A stretch of 64,000 nt of DNA, from NCBI GenBank assembly GCA_002407855.1, contig DHPF01000007.1, positions 1 to 64,000 of the forward strand, written 5' to 3'. Of this stretch, positions 8,890 to 17,327 are shown in pieces. The stretch is from Bacteroidales bacterium UBA5371. Its GTDB lineage: Bacteria > Bacteroidota > Bacteroidia > Bacteroidales > P3. The position numbers were made by a program, and so were the translations under genes. A model generated the notes under the pieces. That model saw nothing but the letters and a program-made list of their open reading frames with translations. It did not search any database and was not told the DNA's origin. Numbering within the stretch: position 1 is the stretch's first letter; every line of letters begins with the position of its first letter.

Positions 8890-8976
8890 GAAATCAAAGA
8901 AGAAAAAAATAGAATCAAGTTTCAGTAAATTGAAATCAAAGAAGAATTTCTTTAAATCAAGTTTCATTTTCTTGAA
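8890..8976 (+). repeat. 21-bp-period tandem repeat, four units
   Basis: The core ATCAA starts at 8893, 8914, 8935 and 8956, exactly 21 bp apart. The filler between cores varies, alternating AAAGAAGAA... and GTTTC.... Positions 8911-8931 are identical over 21 bases to 17078-17098. The array occupies the 370-bp gap between the iorB terminator and the TetR promoter; nothing else is seen in that gap. No ORF crosses it. Confidence 0.85.
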
Positions 8977-9010
8977 TTAAAGTGTTAATTTGGATAGTGT
9001 AAATATAAAT

Positions 9011-9048
9011 AATAAGGGATTTCATTAATGAAAATGAAATCCCTTATT
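9011..9048 (-). terminator. Hairpin terminator downstream of iorB
   Basis: AATAAGGGATTTCAT (9011-9025) and its exact reverse complement (9034-9048) form a 15-bp stem with an 8-nt loop, 22 nt past the iorB stop. The sequence following on the minus strand is AT-rich (ATTTATATTTACAC) but has no long U run, so termination efficiency is uncertain. Confidence 0.65.
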
Positions 9049-9070
9049 TGAGCGGCTCTAAGTTTTATTG

Positions 9071-9652
9071 CTAAATCTTATCTGCCACTTCTCTTCCTGC
9101 TCTTAAAGCATTGATATTTGCCATCACTACTTCTTCACCTTTTTTACCAAAGATTGAACGAATGGCATTTTCTAATTTTTCAATATCTATTTTAAGGTAT
9201 TTGGAGGCTGCTCCTAAAACTACCATATTAGTTCCTTTTGGGTTGCCAAGGTCAAGGGCTATCTTATCGGCATTGAAAACTATACTATTCTTAACCTTTC
9301 TTACCTCTGCCAAAACTTCTTCCTTTTCTGGATAGTTAGGAATATTGATAAATGGATTTTCATTTGTTATCACCCAACCTTCTTCTTTGTTAAGGAAAGG
9401 CAAATAACGCAAGGCTTCCATTGGTTCAACAGAAATTATTATATCGCATTGTCCGTCGGGAATAAGGTCTGATGCTATTTCCTTATCGGAAAGGCGAAGG
9501 TGAGATTGAACATCGCCTCCTCTTTGTGCCATTCCGTGTGTTTCGGCTTGTTTCATATACATTCCCATTTCTAAGGCTGCTTGCGAAATAATGGCTGCAC
9601 TACTCAATGCTCCCATTCCTCCTACTCCACATAAAATTATGTCTATTTTCAT
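9071..9652 (-). CDS. iorB: Indolepyruvate:ferredoxin oxidoreductase, beta subunit
   Basis: Gamma-type subunit of a 2-oxoacid oxidoreductase, 193 residues, the normal size. The start MKIDIILCGVGGMGALSSAA is the nucleotide-binding fold typical of IorB; AETHGMAQRGGDVQSHLRLS is the highly conserved loop, and DIIISVEPMEALRYLPFL follows. With IorA it converts aryl pyruvates from aromatic amino acids to aryl-acetyl-CoA with reduction of ferredoxin, in anaerobes; it can also run in reverse for aromatic amino-acid synthesis. It lies 28 nt after iorA and ends the operon at a hairpin. Confidence 0.92.
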   Translation of the reverse strand: MKIDIILCGVGGMGALSSAAIISQAALEMGMYMKQAETHGMAQRGGDVQSHLRLSDKEIASDLIPDGQCDIIISVEPMEALRYLPFLNKEEGWVITNENPFINIPNYPEKEEVLAEVRKVKNSIVFNADKIALDLGNPKGTNMVVLGAASKYLKIDIEKLENAIRSIFGKKGEEVVMANINALRAGREVADKI

Positions 9653-9680
9653 ATCATTATATTCTTTAAAAATTTACTAA

Positions 9681-11300
9681 CTATTCTTGCTTTTTTTGTT
9701 TTTGTCTTTCTTCTTTACGTTTTTTGTTTAGCCAAACCAAACATTCTCTTCGTGGAATTATAACTGAAACTCCTTGATATGCGATTTCTTCTTGTATTAC
9801 TTTCACATTTTCTTCGTGGAACTTCTTTAACGGAGTTATTACTCTTATATGCTCTTTTTCTACGCCTATTCCTTCACATATAGATTCTATTCTGCCTGTT
9901 GCGGAAGACTTTTGTGAGCCTGTCATTGCTGTTATGGAGTTATCTAAGATAATTATGGTTACAGGGATATTATCTACAACGCAGTCCAAAAGCCCTGTCA
10001 TTCCTGAGTGAGTAAATGTGCTGTCGCCTATAACTGCAATTGTTGGTTGGTAACCTGCTTCAGCAGCTCCCTTTGCCATAGTTATTGATGCTCCCATATC
10101 AACTGTTGTGTTTATAGCGTTGTATGGAGGAAGTGCTCCTAAGGTATAGCAACCTATATCAGAGAATATTCTTCCTTTTGAATAATCTGCCACGGCTTCA
10201 TTAAGGGCTCTGTATGTGTCTGCGTGAGGACATCCTTCGCAAAGTTTTGGTGGGCGTGGTGCAACTAATGAAGGGATTGGTAATCCTTCTGAAACTTGCA
10301 ATCCTAAGGCTTTACCAACCTTTGCAGGGCTAAGCTCTCCTGCTCTTGGGATAGTTCCGTCTAAGCGTCCCATTACTTTCTTTCCCTTATTCAAGATACC
10401 TTGTAATTGTTGTTCAAACAAAGGTTGTCCTTCTTCCAAAACGAGTATGCTATCGCATTCTTCATATAGTTTCTTTAACATATCCTTTGGCATTGGATAC
10501 TGAACAACTTTAAGAATAGGATGTTGGCATTTTGTTTGAGTGAAATTCTCCATAAGATAGTTGTATGCTAAGCCACATGCTAAGATACCTATTTTTTTAT
10601 CTGGAGCATCAAAATATTGATTAAAGCCTTTTTGGGTTGATGCTTTTATCATGTCTTCTTGTTTTGCAAGAAGTTCGTTGTATTGACGACGAGCATTAAC
10701 AGGAAGAAGGATATATTGCTTCGGATTTTCTGGTAATTTAACCTTATTTTGTTCTTTGGCGTTCCTACGTATAACAACTCCTGAACGAGAATGAGCAAGA
10801 CGAGTTGTTATTCTTATCATTACAGGCAGCTTGAATTGTTCCGAAAGTTCAAAAGCGTAATGCACCATATCGTAAGCCTCTTGTTGATTGGAAGGTTCTA
10901 AGATAGGAATCATAGCCCAATCTCCAAAGAAACGGGAGTCTTGTTCGTTCTGAGAGGAATGCATTGAAGGGTCGTCGGCAGCAATATAAACTAATCCTCC
11001 ATTAACTCCTGTTATTGCAGAGTTCATAAATGGGTCAGCTGCAACATTCATCCCAACGTGTTTGCAAGTAAACATTGCTCTTTTTCCTGCATAACTCATT
11101 CCAAGAGCTGCTTCCATTGCAGTTTTTTCGTTACAAGCCCAATTGCTTCTAATGCCTTTTTCTTTTGCTTCCTTGGAAGCTTGTATGTATTCTGGTATTT
11201 CTGTTGAAGGAGTACCAGGATAGCCAAATATTCCTGATAATCCTGCATCAATAGCGGCCTGAGCAATAGCCTCATCGCCTAATAGAAGTAGTTTCTCCAT
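9681..11300 (-). CDS. iorA: Indolepyruvate:ferredoxin oxidoreductase, alpha subunit
   Basis: Large TPP-dependent subunit, 539 residues. The N-terminal pyrimidine-binding domain starts MEKLLLLGDEAIAQAAIDAG with GIFGYPGTPSTEIPEYI; the C-terminal TPP-binding domain has CEGCPHADTYRALNEA, DIGCYTLGALPPYNAI, VDMGASITMAKGAAEAGY and AVIGDSTFTHSGMTGLLD. It ends soon after IIPRRECLVWL with a basic tail, so it lacks the C-terminal 2x[4Fe-4S] ferredoxin domain of archaeal IorA; I believe this is usual in Bacteroidota homologues. Transcribed from a good promoter at 11357-11388. Confidence 0.93.
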   Translation of the reverse strand: MEKLLLLGDEAIAQAAIDAGLSGIFGYPGTPSTEIPEYIQASKEAKEKGIRSNWACNEKTAMEAALGMSYAGKRAMFTCKHVGMNVAADPFMNSAITGVNGGLVYIAADDPSMHSSQNEQDSRFFGDWAMIPILEPSNQQEAYDMVHYAFELSEQFKLPVMIRITTRLAHSRSGVVIRRNAKEQNKVKLPENPKQYILLPVNARRQYNELLAKQEDMIKASTQKGFNQYFDAPDKKIGILACGLAYNYLMENFTQTKCQHPILKVVQYPMPKDMLKKLYEECDSILVLEEGQPLFEQQLQGILNKGKKVMGRLDGTIPRAGELSPAKVGKALGLQVSEGLPIPSLVAPRPPKLCEGCPHADTYRALNEAVADYSKGRIFSDIGCYTLGALPPYNAINTTVDMGASITMAKGAAEAGYQPTIAVIGDSTFTHSGMTGLLDCVVDNIPVTIIILDNSITAMTGSQKSSATGRIESICEGIGVEKEHIRVITPLKKFHEENVKVIQEEIAYQGVSVIIPRRECLVWLNKKRKEERQKQKKQE

Positions 11301-11356
11301 TGAAAATATATTTTAATTGTTGATTAATTATTAAATTTGCTATAAATTTATGTTTG

Positions 11357-11388
11357 CAAAGTTATAATTTATAATCGAACTTAGCAAA
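11357..11388 (-). promoter_or_regulatory. Bacteroidota-type promoter of iorAB
   Basis: On the minus strand TTTG (11388-11385) and TAACTTTG (11364-11357), 20 nt apart, match the -33 and -7 consensus. The iorA start is about 57 nt downstream. Confidence 0.72.
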
Positions 11389-11438
11389 TAATCGCTCAAT
11401 GAATTTAATATATTTTGATACTTAGCTCAAATAACATA

Positions 11439-11480
11439 AAGGCTGAATTAAAGTTACATTTACAACTTTAATTCAGCCTT
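11439..11480 (-). terminator. Perfect 17-bp inverted repeat, probable terminator of the M16-hydrolase-methyltransferase operon
   Basis: AAGGCTGAATTAAAGTT (11439-11455) and its exact reverse complement (11464-11480) flank an 8-nt loop. It lies 150 nt after the methyltransferase stop and upstream of the iorA promoter, where a terminator is expected. There is no strong U run on either side. The 21-bp repeat array begins 10 nt away. Confidence 0.6.
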
Positions 11481-11489
11481 CAATAGAAC

Positions 11490-11573
11490 TTGATTCTAAA
11501 AATTTAAAACTTGATTCTAAAAAACTGAAACTTGATTTCAAAAATTTAGAATTTGAATTCAAAAATTTGCTTT
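11490..11573 (-). repeat. 21-bp-period tandem repeat, four units
   Basis: TTGAT/TTGAA cores (plus strand) start at 11490, 11511, 11532 and 11553, each 21 bp apart. Read on the minus strand they are the same ATCAA units as at 8.9 and 17.0 kb, including AATCAAGTTTCAGT. The array lies in the 329-bp gap between the O-methyltransferase and iorA, in the 3' region of the former. Confidence 0.85.
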
Positions 11574-11629
11574 TATTATTAAACGAGTGGATGTCTTTTT
11601 AAGATAGGGATAATATTATTTATAGAGAA

Positions 11630-12478
11630 TTAGCGTATCTTATATATCTTTTTGCCTTTAATATTTTTATCTATTAAACATACACCTAAGGCTTTTAGGT
11701 CTAAAACAAGATCTATTTCTGAGCTATTAATAATTGTTTTCCAAGCCTTTTTCATTCCTTTTGACCAAGAAATATCATCAAAAACTACTATTGCCTTATC
11801 GGATAAATAAGGTAATATTGCCTCAAAGTACTCTACGGTTGCTTTCTCATCATGGTGTCCGTCAATGAAAATATAGTCAATGGGTTTGTTATCTTCTAAT
11901 ACTTTGAGCAAATTATCCGAAAACCTGCCACTAACTATTTCAATATTAATTAAGCCTATATTTGTGAAATTTTCTTTTGAAATTTCTACCAACTCTACTG
12001 AACCCTCCATTGTGATAAGTTTACCTGAGCCGTTTATGGTAAGGGCAGCAGCTTGATAAGATGCCGATATTCCTAAACATGTTCCTAATTCTATGGCTGT
12101 TTTGGGCTTAAACTCTCTTATTAATTTGTGAAGAAATAGGCTCCAAAATGGAGATTTACTTCCTTTATTAGTCTTGGAAATTGTGGAACTGCTAACCATT
12201 CCTACAAGCATTTCTTGCTCTGTTCTTGTGCTTTTAGGTGTTCCTGCTCCAAAGTCAGTTACTATGACTTCGGTATGGTTATGTTTTAATTTATGTCTTA
12301 GCTGCTCTATATTTTTTACCCATAGTTTTTCTTCTATGTCCAGCTTACGTTTTATTGTCTCCCTTAACACAACAGCAAGACCTCTTATGGATGGGTCTTC
12401 TTCTTTGAGAAGGGTTTTTAGCTTTCTTTTAGCTCTTATTTTCCAAAGCTCAAATAGTATGTATCTTATTATTCTCAT
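11630..12478 (-). CDS. Class I SAM-dependent methyltransferase (O-methyltransferase/MT_24 type)
   Basis: Protein of 282 residues. The Rossmann methyltransferase core is visible: AIELGTCLGISASYQAA (motif I, SAM binding), KLITMEGSVELVEISKENF (motif II acidic loop), IDYIFIDGHHDEKATVEYFE (motif IV with the metal-type D...DG.H) and KAIVVFDDISWSKGM. The N-terminal 100 residues are helical and basic (KIRAKRKLKTLL), as in Bacteroidota homologues acting on unknown substrates. It is the last gene of a run following the alpha/beta hydrolase, 9 nt after its stop. Substrate unknown. Confidence 0.8.
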   Translation of the reverse strand: MRIIRYILFELWKIRAKRKLKTLLKEEDPSIRGLAVVLRETIKRKLDIEEKLWVKNIEQLRHKLKHNHTEVIVTDFGAGTPKSTRTEQEMLVGMVSSSTISKTNKGSKSPFWSLFLHKLIREFKPKTAIELGTCLGISASYQAAALTINGSGKLITMEGSVELVEISKENFTNIGLINIEIVSGRFSDNLLKVLEDNKPIDYIFIDGHHDEKATVEYFEAILPYLSDKAIVVFDDISWSKGMKKAWKTIINSSEIDLVLDLKALGVCLIDKNIKGKKIYKIR

Positions 12479-12487
12479 TATTGCCTT

Positions 12488-13909
12488 TTAGTTTGTTTTT
12501 TCAAGTACAAAATCTTTGATTAGCTCCAATACGAACGGAGAAATAGTTTGCTCTATTGTGCTATATTCATCAATCATTCCGGTTTTGCTCTCTTGGAAAA
12601 GATGATTTAAACCTTTTGCAGTATAAATTTTATAGTTCTTGTTTTTGGCTTTCTTTAAGGCTTTTTCTATTGCAGGAAGGTTGTGTTGATATAAGACTTG
12701 CACATCGTTTGTTCCGTTAATGGCAAATACGGGTTGAGATACTTTACTTAAATAGTCGTAAGGGTTTGTATTTAGAAACTCTCTCATCCATCTTGAATTG
12801 AGTTGGCTGATAAATTGCTTTCTTTGTTGCTCAGAGTTAAATTGAACATTATTTCTCTGTTCTTTATCTAATTTGCTAAGCTCCTTATCAAACCAATTAT
12901 TCATTTGTTTCTCTATTTCGTGATTTGAAGTAGCTTTATTGGTAAGGGCATACATCTTCTTTAATGCTGCTATTTGCATATTTGTTGCATAGGTTGGCAT
13001 AGCGAGCTTATTGAAGATTTCTTCGTTTTGTTGTACTAATAAATCTATTCCTTTAACTCCACTGGAGGCTAAAAGGATTATGAATTTCACTTCTTTGTTC
13101 TTTGCAGCACACATAGAAACCACTATTCCTCCTTCGCTATGCCCTAACATTCCTATATTATTATGGTTTATGTTTGGATGCTTTTTGAGCATGTCAAAGG
13201 CTGCTTGTGCATCTATTGCAAAGTCTGAGGTTGTAGCATCTATTATATTTTCATCTATGGTCTTAGCTCCAAACCCTCTATCATCGTAACGGAAGACTGC
13301 AATATTATTCCTTGTCAGATAGTCTGCAATAAGCTTAAAGGGTTTATGTCCCATTATTTCTTCATCTCTGTTTTGCATACCTGAGCCTGTAACTAAAATA
13401 ACACAAGGGTATTTTCCCTCTTTGGCAGGAAGAGTTAGAGTGCCATTGAATTGGTAATTTAATCCTTCCACCTTAAAACTAAGTTCTTCTTCAATATATG
13501 GGTATGGTGGCTTAGGCTCTTGTGGACGTTTGATTTCGTATAGCTCTTGGGTTTTTACCAAGGTTAGATTCTCTAATAGAAATCCTTGCTTAAAGGTTGC
13601 AAATATAGTGTCTTTGGCTTCATTATACTTTCCTCTAAACACAACACTTAAAGATTTTATTGTAAAGAGTATGGAGTCTTCTGTAAAGCGTTGCTTAGTT
13701 ACGGAGAACATTTGCTTTGTTTGAGCAGGCGAACCCATCAATATTATTGTAGTGTCTATTTGTTTTTCTATTTTTAATGTTATTGGGAGAGTAGTTGAGG
13801 ATACATTGAGCTCTCCATACCAAGAGGTTGTTTCTTGTGCTTTTAAGCTACTTGTCAAGAAACAACCTATAAGTATGAGAAATAGAATTAAATTAAATTT
13901 TCTATGCAT
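12488..13909 (-). CDS. Secreted alpha/beta hydrolase with N-terminal beta domain
   Basis: 473 residues with a signal peptide (residues 1 to about 24, ending SLKAQ). Residues about 28-135 form a lipocalin-like beta domain (WYGELNVSSTTLPITLKIEK) seen in Bacteroidota homologues. The hydrolase domain has the oxyanion segment CVILVTGSGMQNRDEEIMGH, FRYDDRGFG, the nucleophile elbow GHSEGG and a C-terminal GLNHLFQ that carries the catalytic His. Probably a periplasmic or surface serine esterase or peptidase. It lies 22 nt after the M16 peptidase gene, suggesting co-transcription; a role in peptide or ester scavenging is inference. Confidence 0.85.
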   Translation of the reverse strand: MHRKFNLILFLILIGCFLTSSLKAQETTSWYGELNVSSTTLPITLKIEKQIDTTIILMGSPAQTKQMFSVTKQRFTEDSILFTIKSLSVVFRGKYNEAKDTIFATFKQGFLLENLTLVKTQELYEIKRPQEPKPPYPYIEEELSFKVEGLNYQFNGTLTLPAKEGKYPCVILVTGSGMQNRDEEIMGHKPFKLIADYLTRNNIAVFRYDDRGFGAKTIDENIIDATTSDFAIDAQAAFDMLKKHPNINHNNIGMLGHSEGGIVVSMCAAKNKEVKFIILLASSGVKGIDLLVQQNEEIFNKLAMPTYATNMQIAALKKMYALTNKATSNHEIEKQMNNWFDKELSKLDKEQRNNVQFNSEQQRKQFISQLNSRWMREFLNTNPYDYLSKVSQPVFAINGTNDVQVLYQHNLPAIEKALKKAKNKNYKIYTAKGLNHLFQESKTGMIDEYSTIEQTISPFVLELIKDFVLEKTN

Positions 13910-13931
13910 TATATATTATTAAGTCTTGTGT

Positions 13932-16895
13932 TTAATACCCAAATATATCTTCCAAAGAAAGTACTTGCACTTTACCAAATCTTTCTAAGGCTTTTATATC
14001 AACTTGAGCTTTATTCCCTAATATAGTGTATACTCTTTTTTGGTTCTTAATGTATTGGTTGTTGAAACTAACTACATCGTTTATTGTCATTGAAGGGAGT
14101 TTATTATAGAGTGTTTCGGATATATCTGTCTTTCTTCCCTTTAATCTATCTTGAACATAAGAATATATTATAGCTTCTTTGGTTGAACGATTAGTTCTAA
14201 ATGCTGATATTAGAGACTCTTTTGCTAAGTTAAAATTAGCTTGTGAAATAGGCATATTATCAAAAAGTTCGTTGAAAGCTTCAAAGGCTGTAATTACCTT
14301 ATCGTTTTGAGTTGCTATATGAGACATATTTTGATACTTCATACCCAAGCGTGAAGGTACTATGTAACGAGCTTGTGCTTGATAAGCTAAGGAACGTTTT
14401 TCTCTCATCTCTTGGAATACTATTGCATTCATTGAACCACCAAAGTACTCGTTATAAAGCATAATTGGAGCAGAAAGATTATCATCAAATACTCCTCCTG
14501 TTGTAAATTGACGACAATAGGATTGCTTTGCATCGTAGTTTACAAAATATACCTTATTCTCTTTTGTTGGAAGCTTCTCTTCTAATTTAACCTTTGGTTT
14601 GACTTTGAGATTTTTAGGTGAAGAGTTATGCTTTTGATTGAGTGTCTTCTGCAAATCATTTAATGATAAACTACCATAATACCAAATTTCCTGAGAATAC
14701 TTAGTAATTTCTTTCAAATCATTAATAAGCATTTGAGGAGTTATACTTAATAATTCTTTTTCTGGAATAAAGTCGGAGAATGCTTGTTCTTTTCCATAAA
14801 CCACATAATTATTTAGGGCTGAAAAACAACTCTGCTGACTTTTCTTAGCGTCGTTTCTTTGTTTGAGAATAGTCTTAACCATGTTTGTTACACTCTCCTG
14901 TTCTATATTTGGGTTAGATAATACTTCTTCAAAAAGAACTAATGCCTTATCAAAATTATCTGACAATCCTTCTAATCTTGCCTCAGAATAGTCGTCTCCT
15001 GCACTTATTGTGAATCTACAAGCAATATTATAGAACTCTTTTTCTAAATCTTGAAGTGATTTGTTTTGGCTTGTTATATAGGCTTGATAGCTTCTAAGCA
15101 AGCCCAAACGCTTGTTGGAAAGCCTACCATAGTCGTAACGAATGGTTAAAGAAAAACGTCCGTTCTCTTTATTTTGTACATATAATATATTAGCACCATT
15201 ATTTAACTTTGCTTGTGAAAGATCTTTTGTATAGTCTAAGAACTTAGGCTCAATAGGTTTTACGTTATTGCTTTCTATTTCTTTGAAGAGTTCTGATTTA
15301 GCCTCTCTATTTATATGAATAGGGGTAATTGGTGGCTTTTCTACCTTTTCAATGTTTTGTGCCTCACCTTGCAGTTTGCGAACTAATACATAATTGTTTT
15401 CTTTAAATATCTCCTTAGCAAACTTCAAAAGCTCATCCTTTGTTACCTTTTGCATATTATCTAACATCTCAACTGTCGTTGACCAATCTTCTCCCGAAAG
15501 ATAGGAATAGACCATCTTCATAGCTCTTGAACGGTTATTCTCTAATTGTCGCATTTCAGAAAGTCTTAAATTATTAATGGCAGCTTTTAATATATCTTCA
15601 TCCCAATCACCTCTAACTAATTGGTCAATCTGTTTGAGCATAAGTTCCTTTAACTCGTCAAGACTCTGTCCAGTTTTAGGTGTTGCCCTAATGGTGAAGG
15701 CTGCATAATCGTTTAAATCATAAACCGAAGAAGAAGCACTTTGAGCCAATTGCCTTTGTCTAACATTAACATCTATTATACCTGTGCTTCCGTTATTCAT
15801 AACAGCATCTAATAAGTTTGCCAACATAACTTCTCTTGATGTTGAACCTGCATTAATTCTGTATGCAATTATTAAGTTCTCTGCCTCTAAGCCAACAACA
15901 TCCACTATCTTTGGCTCTGTTATTGGTTTCTCGTATTCAAACTTAAAAGGTTCTATTTCCTTAGAAGGAATTGTTCCGAAGTGGTTTTGAATTATCTTTA
16001 TCGCCTGCTCTGGATCAAAATCTCCACTCATTGCAATACAATAATTATTAGGAACATAATGTTTTTTGAAATAATTATTGATTGCCACCATTGAAGGATT
16101 ACGCAAATGCTCCGAAGTTCCAAGCGTTGTTTGTTGTCCATAAGGATGATTAGGGTAAAGAGCAGCCATCATAGCCTCATTTGCCTTACGTCTATCATTA
16201 GTTAAAGACATATTCTTTTCTTCATAAACCGTTTCTAACTCAGTATGGAACAAACGAAGTATAGGATTTTGAAACCTATCAGCTTGTATTCTTGCCCAGT
16301 TTTCAATTTGATTGGAAGGTATATTTTCAACATAGAAAGTAAAATCATTACTTGTAGCAGCATTTGTTCCTTGTGCTCCAATCAAAGTCATAAGCTTATC
16401 GTACTCATTTGGAATGGCATATTTGGAAGCCTTAAAAGATAATTCATCTATTTGACGATATATCTCATCTCTTTTTTCTTTATTTGTTTCTTTTCCATAC
16501 ACTTCATAAAGCTCTTCTATTTGCTTAATTATAGGTTCTTCTTTATCCCATGCAATTGTACCAAAGCTCTTTGTTCCTTTAAACATCAAGTGTTCAAAAT
16601 AATGTGCCAAGCCAGTGTTTTCTTTTGGATCGTTCTTGCTTCCAACTCTTACAGCAATATAAGTTTGAATACGCGGTTCGTCTTTATTTACCGACATATA
16701 GACCTTTAAACCATTATCCAAAGTATAAATAATGGCGTTGAGAGGGTCATTTGCAACCTTTTCTACACTTATAATTTTTGATTCACTATTGTTTTCTTTA
16801 ACAGCAACAACTGGTGCAACATCAATTTGTGAATAAATCGTTTGCGAAATAGTGCAAAACAACAAAAGGGCTAAAATAAAACTAAATCTCTTCAT
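13932..16895 (-). CDS. Secreted M16-family (insulinase/pitrilysin) zinc peptidase
   Basis: 987 residues, a full tandem M16 protein. Signal peptide residues 1-22 (ending TIYSQ). The active half carries the inverted zinc motif HYFEH at residues 98-102 and the distal ligand region ETVYEEKNM; the second half (from about residue 560) lacks the motif, as expected, and supplies the other side of the clam-shell chamber with NAIVFQEMREKRSLAYQAQA, the usual R/Y substrate-binding element. It degrades oligopeptides, probably in the periplasm. It starts the minus-strand run continuing with the hydrolase and methyltransferase genes and has its own promoter. Confidence 0.92.
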   Translation of the reverse strand: MKRFSFILALLLFCTISQTIYSQIDVAPVVAVKENNSESKIISVEKVANDPLNAIIYTLDNGLKVYMSVNKDEPRIQTYIAVRVGSKNDPKENTGLAHYFEHLMFKGTKSFGTIAWDKEEPIIKQIEELYEVYGKETNKEKRDEIYRQIDELSFKASKYAIPNEYDKLMTLIGAQGTNAATSNDFTFYVENIPSNQIENWARIQADRFQNPILRLFHTELETVYEEKNMSLTNDRRKANEAMMAALYPNHPYGQQTTLGTSEHLRNPSMVAINNYFKKHYVPNNYCIAMSGDFDPEQAIKIIQNHFGTIPSKEIEPFKFEYEKPITEPKIVDVVGLEAENLIIAYRINAGSTSREVMLANLLDAVMNNGSTGIIDVNVRQRQLAQSASSSVYDLNDYAAFTIRATPKTGQSLDELKELMLKQIDQLVRGDWDEDILKAAINNLRLSEMRQLENNRSRAMKMVYSYLSGEDWSTTVEMLDNMQKVTKDELLKFAKEIFKENNYVLVRKLQGEAQNIEKVEKPPITPIHINREAKSELFKEIESNNVKPIEPKFLDYTKDLSQAKLNNGANILYVQNKENGRFSLTIRYDYGRLSNKRLGLLRSYQAYITSQNKSLQDLEKEFYNIACRFTISAGDDYSEARLEGLSDNFDKALVLFEEVLSNPNIEQESVTNMVKTILKQRNDAKKSQQSCFSALNNYVVYGKEQAFSDFIPEKELLSITPQMLINDLKEITKYSQEIWYYGSLSLNDLQKTLNQKHNSSPKNLKVKPKVKLEEKLPTKENKVYFVNYDAKQSYCRQFTTGGVFDDNLSAPIMLYNEYFGGSMNAIVFQEMREKRSLAYQAQARYIVPSRLGMKYQNMSHIATQNDKVITAFEAFNELFDNMPISQANFNLAKESLISAFRTNRSTKEAIIYSYVQDRLKGRKTDISETLYNKLPSMTINDVVSFNNQYIKNQKRVYTILGNKAQVDIKALERFGKVQVLSLEDIFGY

Positions 16896-16935
16896 TGGTT
16901 AATCGTGTTTTGTGTTATTATTAAAATTGAAGCTT

Positions 16936-16943
16936 CAAAGATA
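16936..16943 (-). promoter_or_regulatory. -7 element upstream of the M16 peptidase gene
   Basis: TATCTTTG on the minus strand matches TAnnTTTG, 41 nt before the start. No well-spaced TTTG is seen; the nearest (16972-16969) is 25 nt away. Confidence 0.5.
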
Positions 16944-17038
16944 CAATGAATAATTCTAAAAAAAGAACCAAAATAATATTAGTTGTAAAGTTTTCTCAAA
17001 ACACTCTCTAAACCAAATTCCTAAATAATCAAAATAAA

Positions 17039-17143
17039 ATCAAGTTTTGTTACAACCAAATCAAGAGATAAAAAATTAGAATCAAGTTTCAGTAAATTAG
17101 AATCAAAAGATAGAAAATTAAAACGAAGAGTTATTAGGTTGAA
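17039..17143 (+). repeat. 21-bp-period tandem repeat, five units
   Basis: Cores start at 17039, 17060, 17081, 17102 (all ATCAA) and 17123 (ACGAA), each exactly 21 bp apart. Unit endings ATTAG recur. One unit is identical over 21 bases to 8911-8931. The array sits in the 432-bp gap between the FkbM methyltransferase stop and the M16 promoter; the rest of the gap is AT-rich with nothing else recognised. Confidence 0.88.
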
Positions 17144-17327
17144 CTCTAAAAAAGAGTGAAAAAGAAACAAACATCTAAACATACCCTATCCAAAATAGAA
17201 ACACTATCTATTAGCATAAAGACAAAAGAAATAATATATAATCCAAGTGAACCAAGAAAGAAGAGTAGAAATCTCAAAGCAGAGACAGAAAAAATTAAAG
17301 TCAATAAGCTTTAAAGTAAGAGTTGTT

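Noticed and set aside
9681..11300. Truncation of IorA because the ferredoxin domain is missing
   Set aside because: The protein ends naturally after the TPP domain with a basic tail, and I recall Bacteroidota homologues of about 530 residues without that domain.
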